A stretch of DNA of 64,000 nucleotides from Lineus longissimus (Eukaryota; Nemertea; Pilidiophora; Heteronemertea; Lineidae). Made by a program: the position numbers and the translations under genes. Under the pieces are notes generated by a model. It had not been told where the DNA came from, ran no database searches, and saw only the letters and a list, made by a program, of their open reading frames with translations. The DNA is taken from contig NC_088310.1 of assembly GCF_910592395.1 (NCBI RefSeq), positions 3,603,501-3,667,500 on the forward strand. The letters are read 5' to 3'. Every line of letters starts with the position of its first letter. Positions within the stretch are counted from its first letter, which is position 1. This document shows positions 1 through 11,838 of this stretch, in pieces.

Positions 1-1312
1 TTGAGGACAGTCTCCCCCGAGGATGAGATCCTACCGGAGACATCCACCATGGGCTGGTTGGGGACAGTCTCCTCTCAAGATGATGAGATCCCACTGCAGA
101 CATCAACCTCGAACCGATTGTGGTTAGTCTCCTCCGAAGATGAGATCCTCCTGGAGACATCCACCTCGAGCTGGTAGGAGACAATCTCCTCCGATGATAC
201 GATCCTACTCGAGACATCCACTTCGGGCTGGTTGGGGACAGCCTCCTCAGAAGATGAGATCCTACTGGAGACATCCACCTCGGGCTGGTTGTGGATAGAT
301 TCCTCAGAAGATGAGATCCTCCCGGCGACATCCACCTCGGACTGGTTGGGGACAGTCTCCTCAGATGATGAGGTCCTACTGGAGACATCCACCTCGAGCT
401 GGTTGGGGACAGTCTTCTCCGAATATGAGATACGACTGTCGACATCCGACTCGGGCTGGTTGGAGACAGTCTTCTCCGAAGATGAGATCCGACTGGCGAC
501 ATCCTCCTGGCCTCGGGCTGATTGGGGACAGTCTCCTCAGAAAATGAGATCCTACTGGCGACCTCGACCTCGAACCGATTGGGGACAGTCTCCTTCGAAG
601 ATGAGATCCTACTGGCGACATCCACCTCGAGCTGGTTGGGGACAGTCTCCTTCGAAGATGAGATCCTACTGGAGACATCCACCTCGAGCTGGTTGGGGAC
701 AGTCTCCTTCGAAGATGAGATCCTACTGGAGACATCCACCTCGAACCGATTGGGGACAGTCTCCTCAGAAGATGAGATCCTACTGCAGACATCCACCTCG
801 AGCTGGTTGGGGACAGTCTCCTTCGAAGATGAGATCCTACTGGAGACATCCACCTCGGGCTGGTTGGGGACAGTCTCCTCAGAAGATGAGATCCGACTGG
901 CGACATCCACCTCGAGCTGGTTGAGGACAGTCTCCTCAGAAGATGAGATCCTACTGCAGACATCCACCTCGGGCTGATTTGGGACAGATTCCTCAGATGA
1001 TGAGATCCTACTGGTGACATCCACCTCGAGCTAGTTGGGGACAGTCTTCTCCGAAGATGAGATCCTACTGGCGACATCCACCACGGACTGGTTGGGGACA
1101 GTCTCCTCTCAAGATGAGATCCTACTGGAGACATCAACCTCGAGCTGGTTAGGGACAGTCTCCTCAGAAGATGAGATCCTACTGGAGACAGCCACCTCGG
1201 GCTGGTTGGGGACAGTCTCCTTCGAAGATGTGACCCTACTGGAGACATCCAGCTCGGGCTGATTGGGGACAGTCTCCTCCAAAGGGGGATCCTTCTGGAG
1301 GCATCCACCTCA
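1..1312. repeat. 57-bp minisatellite array
   Basis: About 22 tandem copies of a 57-bp unit, recognisable by ttggggacagtctcct, gaagatgagatcctact and gacatccacctcgagctgg. The array starts at or before the window edge. Because 57 is divisible by three, several frames stay open through it (plus strand 232-924, minus strand 376-1308), giving 19-residue repeats. I see no splice sites, promoter or family match that would support a gene, so I call it a satellite. Copies differ by scattered substitutions and a few short indels. Confidence 0.93.
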
Positions 1313-1650
1313 AAGACAGTTTCGAATGCTGTAGGTTGCAGTGTTGGAGACGAATGTGTCAGGTTGATCTCATCTTATTTTGGTGAAGACAGTTTCAAAA
1401 GCTGTTGGAGACGAATGTCTCAGGTGGATCTTAAAGTCGTTTGGAGGAGACAGTCTCAAACACTGTTGGAGACGGATGTGTCTCACAGATTTGATCTTCT
1501 TCTGGAGAAGACAGTCTTTAATGTTTGAGACGGATGTCTTTGGTGTATCTCAACTTCTTCTTGAGTATATAGACAGTCTCAAAAACTGATGGAGATGTAT
1601 GTTTCAAGAGGATATAATCTTAGATAGTCTCAAAAGCTTTTGACAGGTAA
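1313..1650. repeat. Degenerate minisatellite edge
   Basis: About five diverged copies of a roughly 60-66-bp unit built around gacagtctcaaaa, ctgttggagacgaatgt and ctcaggtggatct. They continue from the 57-bp array and decay into unique DNA near 1650. The wording is closer to the 60-bp array at 56.4-57.0 kb than to the neighbouring 57-bp units. Confidence 0.75.
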
Positions 1651-1838
1651 AAGAAAGTGTAATAACGGTCATATCATTTTCATAAATATGTATTTGCAAA
1701 TAAATCAACACCAATAAGGTTCAAGGTTAGTTATAGCTACGCCATTATGGGATTAAAACCTAGATGCATTGCTTATTAAAATGACCCTCCTAAAACAGAA
1801 TACTAGAGGTCCTATATAGAAATACAATCCAACAACTA

Positions 1839-2025
1839 AAGGGATCACTACAAAAACTCAGTAACCAAACTTTTTGGTGGAATGAAGTTACTGAATTGGT
1901 ATCATTTTCTTCGTCATAGTGCTCTCTATTCATTGAAATTGAGTATACATCATTGTATTACCGGCAGTGGTACCACATTCAAAAAGACTGAAACGTTTGT
2001 TACTGGGTTCTTGCAGTGATCCCTT
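1839..2025. mobile_element. MITE-like inverted-repeat element
   Basis: The left end begins aagggatcactacaaaaact. The right end, read on the minus strand, begins aagggatcactgcaagaacc. The two arms match at about 85-90 percent over roughly 30 bp, with a 187-bp total length and no coding frame. A convincing target-site duplication is not visible. This is typical of a non-autonomous DNA transposon; an ordinary inverted repeat is the alternative. Confidence 0.55.
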
Positions 2026-3000
2026 CAATTGTGCACAATGCTTTAGGTGCTGTTGACTGGTTCCTGCACCTACTGCTCGGCCGATCAAACACCATAGCAG
2101 CAGGATCAGACAACAGGTGCTGTGGTCTGTACAAGTATCTACATTGCCAACATATCAAGCTCAGAATTCAGGGCGACCTATTTATACTTAACACCAAATT
2201 GAAACTTCATACTTTTGAAAGTTACCCAAGTTTCATCATAATACTAGTTCACAAAATAGTCACTACTATAAAAATAACAGACCAGCAATAAACTTGATGT
2301 CAATGATTGACACTTACAATACGTTTCAGGGAGGACATAAACTAATACCAGTGCCTTAGTTGCCAAGTATTCATCTCACTGGATAACAAAGGTTCAATCG
2401 CTTTGCAGATTTACCCAATAGCTCTCCAGAATGCTTAAAGATTGAAGAAACAACAAAATGCTTAAGCCATACTTACTACGAAGCTACATCTAAGTATCCA
2501 CACTAATTACATTTGTACATATTATTTACAACTCAATTCAATGGCAAAGAATGAAAGGAACTGCGAACGTAATGAAACATGTTGAGCAGTGTACATGTAT
2601 CTCCAGGTCTTACTTCTGAATAGAGAGGTTCAGGTTTCAATCTGATAAATGAGGTGGCATTTTGGTCTCGTATCGCATTGCCAGAGTCAGAAATGCAATG
2701 CAACCGTCTCTTTTGTCTGGTAGGCCAAGAAACAACAAATAATGGCTCGACTTTATGACGTCAACAAGAAAAATATCAGTTTTCTCGCCAATCTCGGATC
2801 AAAATCTGCACCTCTCAGATGCCAAATAAATGCTAATGCTAATGCAGAGATTTCACCATCCTATTGGAAGGGTGTAAAGCCAGCTCACCTATCACAGGCA
2901 CACACATATCGGACAGATTAGACAAATCACAACAACTCATACAGGTACATGTACTGTACATCTATGAAGACATATGCAGGTTCACAGGAATAATCAGCAA

Positions 3001-3085
3001 ACTTGGATAGCTCAATCGGGAGAGCAGCAGACCAGCAATTTGAAGACCAGTAGTGCTAATCCCAATCAAAGTCACCAAACCTTCC
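3001..3085 (+). repeat. tRNA-derived SINE head or tRNA pseudogene
   Basis: The stretch contains tagctcaatcgg at 3008-3019, a match to the RNA polymerase III A box, followed about 34 bp later by a weak B-box-like tgctaatccc (3053-3062). The layout resembles a tRNA D arm, anticodon arm and T arm, but the B box lacks the GTTC core and the arms pair poorly. I therefore read it as a decayed tRNA-derived SINE or pseudogene rather than a working tRNA. Confidence 0.45.
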
Positions 3086-3896
3086 TGTATTTCTTATTTT
3101 CACAATTACATTATATAACACATTGACACATCAATGATATTAACAATCATCCCCTTCCCCTTTAAGTGTCCATATATTAGCTTTACCCAAACCAACTTTC
3201 AAATTACTAGACGTAAAAGCCATAAAAATATATTGCATATCATACATGTAATCATAAACAAATAGACATAAGTGATTCATAAGAATAATGTGGTTCTCAC
3301 TTTGCTAAAAAAAAAGTCTGGTGGTTCTGATGCATGAACTGAGATTGATGTTTTTAATCACTCAAACATGCAAATTAAAACATGAAGTATTTGTCCAAAA
3401 ACTGGGACTGTGCAAGAATTTTCATACATGTAGTTATTGTGCCTGAACATTTAAGGACAATCATTATTGTGCATGATCAATAGGTAATGAAATGTGTCCA
3501 GAATACATGTATATGAGAAAGCATATTGACGTGACTCCACAACATATTACCGCAACAAGATCAACGGAAGACTTAACAAATACTATTAAGCTAAAACAAC
3601 AAAGTTAGTAATTCTTTGAGAGCCCGTGATTACAGTCACAGCAAAACTACCATAGTAAGATAATGAAGATTCTAGCAGAGTCACTCCTGAAGAACACCAT
3701 TGGCGCTCTAAAGAGCAGAAGCACCTATGTTCTGACTTATGAATATAGAAACTCATGTGAATGAAGCAAGCATGAACAAAATTTTGAAATCACAAGAAAA
3801 AACAGACAATCTTGGTACCAAGAGCTATTTTAATCATTTCCTCCCCGACTTAAGATAGTAAGAATATTTTTGGACAATGACCAAAATATTATGCTG

Positions 3897-3902
3897 TTTA
3901 TT
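3897..3902 (-). terminator. Candidate poly(A) signal of GTPBP2
   Basis: AATAAA on the minus strand, 353 bp beyond the GTPBP2 stop codon. Other signals further away cannot be excluded. Confidence 0.35.
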
Positions 3903-4254
3903 CTGCAAAACAATTTCTTAAATCTGACAGACCCACACGTGAACACAGATTATTTTACACAATAAAGTTCTCTTGACTTTTAAAAACTGTAATTTTTATC
4001 CTTCATAACGATTTAAATCTATTGCTTCTCACATAGGTTAAATGCATAAAAAAACACCTTACAGTTAGGACTATGGGTTTAACAGGTTACCAATAGAAAA
4101 ACAACCATGTATTTGGGTTAGCATTTTCTAACGTTGGTCTTAGAAACACGAATATAAAGATAACTACACACAAATAGTACAGCTATTGACTAATAGATGT
4201 AAAAGTCAAAATCTTGATCCAAATGCCTTTTCGAGGTCATTTTGTTTATCGGAT

Positions 4255-7200
4255 CTACCGGCTACATTCTTGTTTCTCAAATGGTAGAATCTTGGTAACC
4301 TCCCCCATGCCTTTGGTTCGGCCCTCACGGAAAAGAAGTCTAGCACCAACTCGGATAAACTCAGGCTGTTTGATGAAATGGAACACCACATGTGCCTTTT
4401 GATTGGTGTGAATGTTCGGCTGGAATAAGACGGAGAATATTTAATGACAATCTATTATATACAAAAGGGAAAATATCTTGTTGCTAATGGCCGTCAGAAG
4501 TAGTTATGGCCATTCAACCGTGATGTTATGATCACGAATCATCAAAATTTGACATTCAAGATCGAATTGAAACTGCAGTGAATAGTAAATGAGAGTGACC
4601 AATAGCCAGTGTTCGAAATGGGTGAATTTCGTTGCAACATTTGATAATGAAGCTGGCCTACCTTATCCATAGCCTCTATGGTGGCTGTTTGTCGCACATT
4701 GCCGATGTGAACTGTTGACTGGAATCCTTTAGAAATACACTTTGCATGGAATAAGAGGAAGATATCTGCTTCAAAGCTCATACAAGCCTGTGGGTTAAGG
4801 CTCGGGGACACTATCACCATGCCCTGAAAATGAAGAGATGATAGCTGAACTTGTTCATATGAAGAGAGACCAGATTTAGTGACTACTGAGGAAACCAGTA
4901 CTGGATCTTACCAAACGTCACTTTTGGCATTAGGCTACATTGAGATCAACCTTACCTTTCGTGGCAGCCTCTGCTCCAACCTCTGAAGACCCAAAGAACA
5001 AGCCTGACCAGCCTGCACAACTCGACACGGCAGCTTATTCCGGTGTATACTGTGTGCAACAATAGGATGGAAACTGCCGTCTTCGGTGGGTCCAATCAGC
5101 ATCTTGTCGTTCTCTCTGATGACGCCGCGGCACATGTTACCTCCAACTACAGCACCAACGTCTGGTACGGTGTAAACAACATCAACCTGAAGAGAAAAGT
5201 TCAGTTAATAACATTTTTGAAAAGTGTTTAAATTCTAATTCTATTCACACTCTTCTCAATCAATTCTGAATCATACATGTACAACAAGTTTTGAAGTGTC
5301 TTTTTTTTCATTAGGTTTGATCCACAGCCAGAGTTTAGTTTGGGAATAGAGATTTATCATTTTTATACGTATTGAGAAAACCTATAGCAACATTGTTGTT
5401 AAAGAAAGCCCAAATAATCTATGCCCTACCTGCATCTCAGCATGGTCCTGTAAAGATTGCTCCCTTTCCTTAGGACACTGCAGCGGTGGGAGAATGTTCA
5501 AAAATGTCTTCAAAAGATCTAAATTTTCACCGGAAACTGACGAGATCATGAAGATGGGCGCGATCCTGCAAAAATATGATGTCAAAGCTGTTTGAGAGGC
5601 ATTTAAGAGCTGGTTACAAGTAAGGTAACTTTTTATGGAAATGACTTGAAGCATGAAACCAGGCCAAGGACTCTCAAGTTTGTAATCATGAACTCAAAGA
5701 TCTGTTACAGGACTCCTGAGATTATATCAAGAAAGTCTAGCTTGAACCCTATATGGTGGTTGTAAGATTTAGGAAACAACATGTTTATGTTCTGAATCAA
5801 ACAACTTAACTAAAAGTGACAGGATATGGATGCAACAAGGACACTTACTGCTTTGAGTTAAATGTTGAAGCTGCCGTGATAGCATCGTCGTCTGTCTTGA
5901 CTAACATTGGCACCTTCTTACACCCGGGTGACTTGAGTATTCTTTCCAGCTGTTCTATTGTCCGGTTGACTATGCTTTTCCGACAGATATCAATCTTGCT
6001 GATGAGGACAAACACAGGCATGCCCAGTGCGATGGCGAAACCGAGATGTTCTTTTGTTGTACCAACTGAAATGAATGAAATCACAGATCAGAGTTGATGA
6101 AATATAATAACTCTTTGCCAGTACATGGCATCATGACTGGTATTTAGGTCCAATACTGATCCGTTATAGTAGTAAAATGACTAAATGACTTTTAGATTTA
6201 GATGTAATAACTACAGAGATGTACATCTGGTGGTGAGCCACCATGTACACATGTACAAAGCAGACCTAAAGGTCATTGAAACACATGCTGACCTGGCTCA
6301 GTCAAATTCGTTTTTAGCAAGCATACTCACCAACCCCGGTCGTGGCACTGACAACCAACATTGCAAAGTGCGGCAGATACCCAGTCAGGCCAAATATCGT
6401 CGTCCTGAGATATTTCTGATGGCCTGCCAGATCAATCAATGTAATCAGTTTGGTAGACTGCTCACAAATCTCTTCTGCGTCACCGCATGTGCTGTAGTTC
6501 ACAACCTGGAAGAAAACAATGAGACCCAATAGTTTTAGAATTTGATTCTGTTGGTTTAATGCAAGAAGGACAGGAACCATAGAATCGAAGCTTTTACGGT
6601 AATTCCTACACATAACTCCATTTGTATTCTACGTGGACAGCCACAAAAAAGTTTCAAGAAGCAATTATTCCCCCCAGTTACAGTAGCTTGAAAAATATCA
6701 AGTCAAAGTGAACATTTACCTCTCCTGAGCTATTGAACCCCATAATCTCATGGCTGATGCTAGATGTGCGACCCGACTGAATCTCATGGAGATGGCGGAA
6801 CAAGTTTAACCGGGCTCGTCCTCGTCCATTGTCAAGTTCTCCCTGGGTTAATACCCCTAATAAGGTACTCTTCCCGGTGTCCATATTCCCCAACACTGCC
6901 ATCCTCAGGTCAATAAACTGAAATCAAACCAATAGCAAAAATTAAAGCTGTTCTTCAGGATGTTAAAATCTGCTGGATTCTATCTCAATCTCAGTTGTTC
7001 TTGAAAGGGAAACATCGCCTGTATACAAGAAGTTTAAAAGGTATTTAGTAAAAAAAGTGAGGAAATTCAAGTGCTCCAAGATACTATACTTCATTTCACG
7101 AAAAAATGGCACTCTGATTTTTGATGATTTTGCCAAAAAAAAAAAAATATTTGAACCTATTTTCAAACCCCGGCCTGCTGAATCTTGGTTGAAAATCGCT

Positions 7201-8202
7201 GGTCGATAATTCCTAAACTTACATGTTGGTCATCAGGAACCCGTCGGACTAAGACCTCAGCTGCACGACGCCTCTCCTCAGCCTCATCACTTTCAATCTG
7301 ACGTTGCCTCAGTATGGTGATGGATGCACCAAGGCTAAAATTTTTAAAGAACATTGTTCAGTTATTCCTTCCACAGTCTGATGAGATAACTCATAAAATC
7401 TACATGAATATGAAGCAAAATTTTCCTGATTCCTTGTACAACTACCGGTAAGTAGGTCATCATAGTTCGTACAATGTAGCTTGTCATTTGTACTCGTAGC
7501 ACAGGATGTGAAACCTGTCGATCGGAAGAACTTGCTATAATCTCTCTGTACAGAGAGATTCTCAGCAATGTTACACTTACTTTTTGGCCATCCTGTCTAG
7601 TGTGTTTAGTGAAGCATCAAGTTCCTGATCAGTTAGCCCAGCAAGAACACCACTGTCCTCCACTCCTATCTCATAGATCGCCTCACCCTGACCTTCCTGG
7701 AGGCGCCATTTCATCTGTGTCACAAGGTGCTCAAACCGAGTCTGGGAGGGGTTGACAAGTTTTAGCTTGTACTCCACATTGCCTTCTTCAACCTGACAAT
7801 ACAAAACAAAAAGCATTGAGCACCTGATTATTATGCATGATTTAGGGTAGGCCTATGGCGATGTCTTACTCAAGTTGCAGGCTCTGCTGTAGACTAGGCC
7901 TACTAGTGTAAGTGAACATGATGTGGATGTGATCGACAGCGATTAGTTCAATCCATTGAAAGTGACGTTCGTTCGTTCCATTTCTGATAAGCTAATGAGA
8001 CTATCAACTGTTGGACTGACCACCAGCATCCGGGCCACCACACAAAAAACAATTTCACCTGCATCATGAGTGGGATGACATGTCATATGAAAAGAAAATC
8101 TGTCAACATTTTTGGTTTGTTTAGGCCTACCTCTGGTGGAAGTGTTTCTGGCATCTCTGTTTCATCGGTGACGGGACCAAACAGACTCAAAAGCGGATCC
8201 AT
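4255..8202 (-). CDS. GTPBP2: GTP-binding protein 2 (ribosome-rescue GTPase)
   Basis: Ten coding exons, transcribed right to left: 8131-8202, 7581-7792, 7223-7334, 6720-6917, 6331-6505, 5849-6065, 5430-5565, 4956-5186, 4662-4823, 4255-4419. They encode 559 aa (human about 600). The start MDPLLSLFG is the first ATG, and the end [15 protein letters not shown] is typical of the family. GTPase motifs are a P-loop GNMDTGKS (142-149), DLAGH (223-227) and SKID (279-282). The two beta-barrel domains follow, including [15 protein letters not shown] and the VVGGN stretch of the second domain favour GTPBP2 over GTPBP1. Family knowledge: a cytoplasmic EF-Tu-superfamily GTPase that works with Pelota to release stalled ribosomes. 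The P-loop has Met and Thr where vertebrates have Val and Ser, a conservative change. Confidence 0.95.
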
Positions 8203-9033
8203 GTTGTCTGAGCTTCAATTTTAACGTATTAACATGTCGATCGAGTGAATTATAATGACACAAATGACATGATTGTGAAATTCTGTCTGCTTTTCCGGAA
8301 AATTTCAGAACTGACCCGCCATCTTGCATCAGGCAAGTGCCCGGATGTTGAAAGTTGGCAGGCATTCGGAATTCCTCAGCATTATAATTTAATCGGCATT
8401 CCTCAGCTGGTCCCCTGTCACAATCATGTCTTTTGCATCTTTTCACCAGGATTGGAATCCCCATCAATTCAAATAATAACCCTAAATCAATCAACCAGTA
8501 GAGACATTTTCAGTCAGGTGTCCTCAGCATAGTTGCCATAACCTCAGTCAAGCAGATGAACCAGTCAAGGACAAGGACAAAGTCACAACCTGTGCAGAGA
8601 CCAAGTCATGGAGGATTGATTTGGTTCTCTCGAGATCAGCGCCCCCAGTAAATGAGTGAGAGAACTTATCCCAAAAGCCTGTACAGAGAGACACATGGAT
8701 GGACCAATGCTGTCATGTGAATCAATCATAGTCGGGCACTTGCACTGTGAGAAAAATATGAGACAGTCTAGAAATAAAAACATTTTATTGAAATGGCACT
8801 TTCATGAAAAGACAAAGTACAGTAAGATGCCTTGTAGTAACACTTCACTGAAGTATTAGAGGTTCAATACAACAATTCATAGAGAATTAGTAATCAGTGT
8901 TGACTAAGTGACCAACTCAATCATAGCAAAGACACAGTCATGAGCTCTGGCAGTGACCTCAGCATCAAATTCAAATATGCAGCAATCACTTCTCTTGTCC
9001 AACAAATGAAAAGAACTCCATTTCAGAATCAGA
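8203..9033. other. Short gap: GTPBP2 promoter side and ARV1 3' UTR
   Basis: GTPBP2 and ARV1 are both on the minus strand, so this gap holds the GTPBP2 promoter and 5' UTR at the low end and the ARV1 3' UTR at the high end. No coding frame is supported. An AATAAA for ARV1 lies on the minus strand at 8784-8789. Confidence 0.6.
8784..8789 (-). terminator. Candidate poly(A) signal of ARV1
   Basis: AATAAA on the minus strand, 245 bp beyond the ARV1 stop codon. Confidence 0.5.
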
Positions 9034-11079
9034 TTACTGGTTTAAAATTGTTGTATTTTGGGCAGTGTCCATGATCACAGGCGTCGGCAATATTGAACCT
9101 CTTTGTAACAACAAGACCGATCCACTCCAAGTATTCGTGATGAAAATCTCTGCCTGCCAGGCAACTAACAGCTGGGCTACATTGATGAAAGCTGCTATCA
9201 AGAGGGCTGGAAGATGACCTATCTGGCACAAAACTGCAAGGGAGAAGATATTTACTTTACTGTAGTGAGATGAAAGGAGGATGTCCTCTCTATTAAGGAC
9301 ATCATTCGTCAGTCCCAAGCGTGTCTTTAATGGAGATGTTCTATGGTAAAATTGCCTTGACGAAGCTAGGTACTGACTGACTTCTTCATTAGCGTAGTGG
9401 GCTATTTCTTGACACTTGTCTGTCAATTCTGCTGCGTGTATGGTACGGGAAACTGCAAATGAATCTATCATGAATCTAATAAATCTAAACTTCACTCGGA
9501 GATAAATGATTTCATATGAAAACAAACCCGGTGATCTATTAATACCTTCTAATAAAACCTGTCAATCCTTACCTCGAAGTGCCTGAGAATTTGAAGTGAA
9601 GATGAAAATCCTTGTAAGCACCAAATAGTATAAGCTGTTACTCTGTCCCCATATGATGGCAGGCACGACAAACAATTTCCCCATGTTTGAAAGTAGGACA
9701 CCCTTTAAGACGGGCATTATCCTGAAATTTTGAAATAACATGTTATAACATGTTTTTGCTCTGGTGATTTAAAAATATTGAGTTGAGAATGAGAGCTGAG
9801 CGTCAATGAGGACGTCAAGTTAATTTCTCTTATGAATGTTTTTGGATCAACAAGCATGTGGAATTCTACACACAGATTATTACATCAACAAGTGTTGTAC
9901 AATACTTACTGGCTACACATCTTGAAACAGGTGTTCATTGCAAACAACAACAATGATAAGCTCACAAGGAAGGTCGCCAGCTCTGAAATTGTGAGGATGT
10001 GACTTTCATCATTCTGACTATTCATTGTGTTTGAGACAAAAAATACTTCTGACTTTTAAAATCATATTCCTGTTTGGTAACTCCCCGCTTTAAAATATCA
10101 AGGAAATGGGAAAATACTAGTTGTCTTTGGCAATACTATGCAGTCTCCCCATATGATACAATAATAGTAGGAACACTTCTGTACGGAGTGACTAGCAGTA
10201 GGGTTTTTAAAAAGTCTTACCGAAAATTGATGCCAAAAACATGTGATAGAATGATAACTCCAGAGCAGCATAAAAGATGATGTTGTTTTCATGGTTGACA
10301 TGATCTTTGTGTTTTGCCCACTTGGTGTATGCATCACAGAAGAGGAAGAAAACCGCCAGTTTCCAGTGGGACTGAAATAAGTAACACATCTGACTGAATA
10401 AGGAGAAGGAGACAGACTTGATCGGTAGCTAAACTACATCAAAAGCCTGAAAATGTTCATTTATTCTACAAAGACAAAGTTCAGACTTGAGGGAAATGGC
10501 AACAAGGACATCGTCAAGTTTTTTTCAACTGAAACAATTACTCACTTGTATTTCGACATTGAACAGTATATGTCTGTAAGCCTGTGTCTTGTGGAGAATA
10601 GCATCCAGAAATATCACCACATTGTCAAACTCGACATACTTGTCCACCACCTTGCCACAGTGAACCTAGAAGGAGAGAGCAATAAAATTTATGAGTGAAT
10701 GCCAGCCATCTGATCCTAAGGTAAGAAAGTCACTTCGAATATTATGATTCTGCCAGAGCTGCGCTAGATGTTGCTATGCCATCTGTTGCTACATTTAAAG
10801 AGTCGGGGTGAGCTGGTAATAGTCACTTTCAGTGACGAGTGGAGCCAGGAGTTGACTCCTATGCAGTCCATTTCGTCATCCTGATTGTCTCGGGCAATAG
10901 GAGTAGGACGAGACTGGTCCACTGTATCGGGAGTGTAGCCAGGAGTGGAATGAACATCTTTTTGGCAGTGGAAGCTGTAAGTTACCTACACAGTGTGATA
11001 TCTTTATGATGCCTCTTGAGAAATCTTTATACAGTTCATCCGCTCCTTTACCACACTCTATGCAGGTATATTTCTGCAT
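9034..11079 (-). CDS. ARV1: ARV1 sterol/lipid homeostasis membrane protein
   Basis: Six coding exons, right to left: 10990-11079, 10546-10665, 10221-10371, 9910-9982, 9573-9721, 9034-9233, giving 260 aa (human 271). The N-terminal ARV homology domain has a CX2C-X20-CX2C zinc site at C6, C9, C30 and C33; intron 1 falls exactly between C30 and V31. The signature VDKYVEFD and [11 protein letters not shown] follows, then several hydrophobic segments including [20 protein letters not shown]. Family knowledge: an ER membrane protein affecting sterol distribution and GPI-anchor synthesis. ATG 11077-11079 is chosen because the zinc domain starts five residues later; an acceptor-like site lies just upstream, so a 5' UTR intron is likely. 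The last exon has a second in-frame acceptor at 9452 (see findings). Confidence 0.93.
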
Positions 11080-11838
11080 CTCGGAGTCTGAAACACAAAG
11101 CAAATCAAAAGGTGAGGTTATACGTCAGGGAGAGGCAGTACTCCTCCTCGAAGATGGCATGACCATTTTTGCATGCCACTACAGTTAGGTATGAATTGGG
11201 ATCAACGACTCAGTCTTCGGTATTCAGGCTCCAGCAAGGATTGGTAATGAAGGACAAGTGTCTTGTCCAAGAACAGCAACATTAAAATTCGTCTGCTACA
11301 GAGCATGCGCATTTATTGATTTAATTATTTACGTAATCAAAGATAAAATCTTTCAATTTATCACCATTTATTGCAAGAACAGACACCCTAATGTTCATAA
11401 AACCCACATTTCTATAAACCATAAACTATTCTTCATGAACTTGACACTAGTAAATCGGTTTTCTTTATTTAGAAATACAGATAATTTAGAGTTTTATCTC
11501 AAAATCGTCATCAAAAAACGAAATTAGCGCCTCTAGTGTCAAGATTGCGAACGGACCGCCGGCAAGATCCATGACGTGATAACCTAATTGATACTCGTCC
11601 CCGCGATTATAAGGGACGAGACTGCAGGTGCCTTCTCTGGTTTCAACAGTGGTTCAAAGATGGCAGCACCGAATAGTTTTGTTTACAATGCTCCAAGGCA
11701 ACAGCTGATTCCATTGATTCCTTTCAATAGTAACAATGAATGGGTCAAATAAACCCCGCTTACGCGATTGAACTTGCCCCGGTATAGCATACCTTTAGCT
11801 CAATCGATTGGCATTAGTCCATTCGTGTAAGGACCAAA
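11080..11838. promoter_or_regulatory. Divergent promoter region, ARV1 / ZDHHC24
   Basis: The start codons of ARV1 (-) and the ZDHHC24-like gene (+) are 759 bp apart, head to head. The interval has a GC-richer island around 11525-11670 with a CRE-like tgacgtga (11572-11579) and a YY1-like aagatggcagc (11658-11668). No TATA box stands out. The exact transcription starts cannot be placed. Confidence 0.5.
11660..11752 (+). other. Possible upstream ORF of 30 codons
   Basis: An ATG at 11660 in context aaagATGG opens 30 codons (MAAPNSFVYNAPRQQ at the start) and ends at TAA 11750-11752, 86 bp before the ZDHHC24-like start. It overlaps the YY1-like site, a common arrangement in TATA-less promoters. 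I recognise no family. It could be an upstream ORF limiting translation of the palmitoyltransferase, or chance. Confidence 0.3.

Larger units (their letters stand above)
1651..4254. other. Intergenic, no gene seen
   Basis: AT-rich DNA with frequent tacatgta motifs. It holds the inverted-repeat element at 1839-2025 and the tRNA-like stretch near 3001-3085, both listed separately. No open frame here has splice or family support. The upper part (about 3.9-4.25 kb) is probably the 3' UTR of the minus-strand GTPBP2 gene. Confidence 0.6.

Noticed and set aside
232..1308. Long open frames on both strands (230 and 310 codons) with 19-residue repeats
   Set aside because: They follow directly from a 57-bp tandem repeat lacking stops in several frames; both strands are equally open and no gene signals surround them.
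4206..4402. Open frames on both strands over the GTPBP2 last exon
   Set aside because: They are shadow frames; the true frame is fixed by homology and by phase 0 joining with the previous exon.
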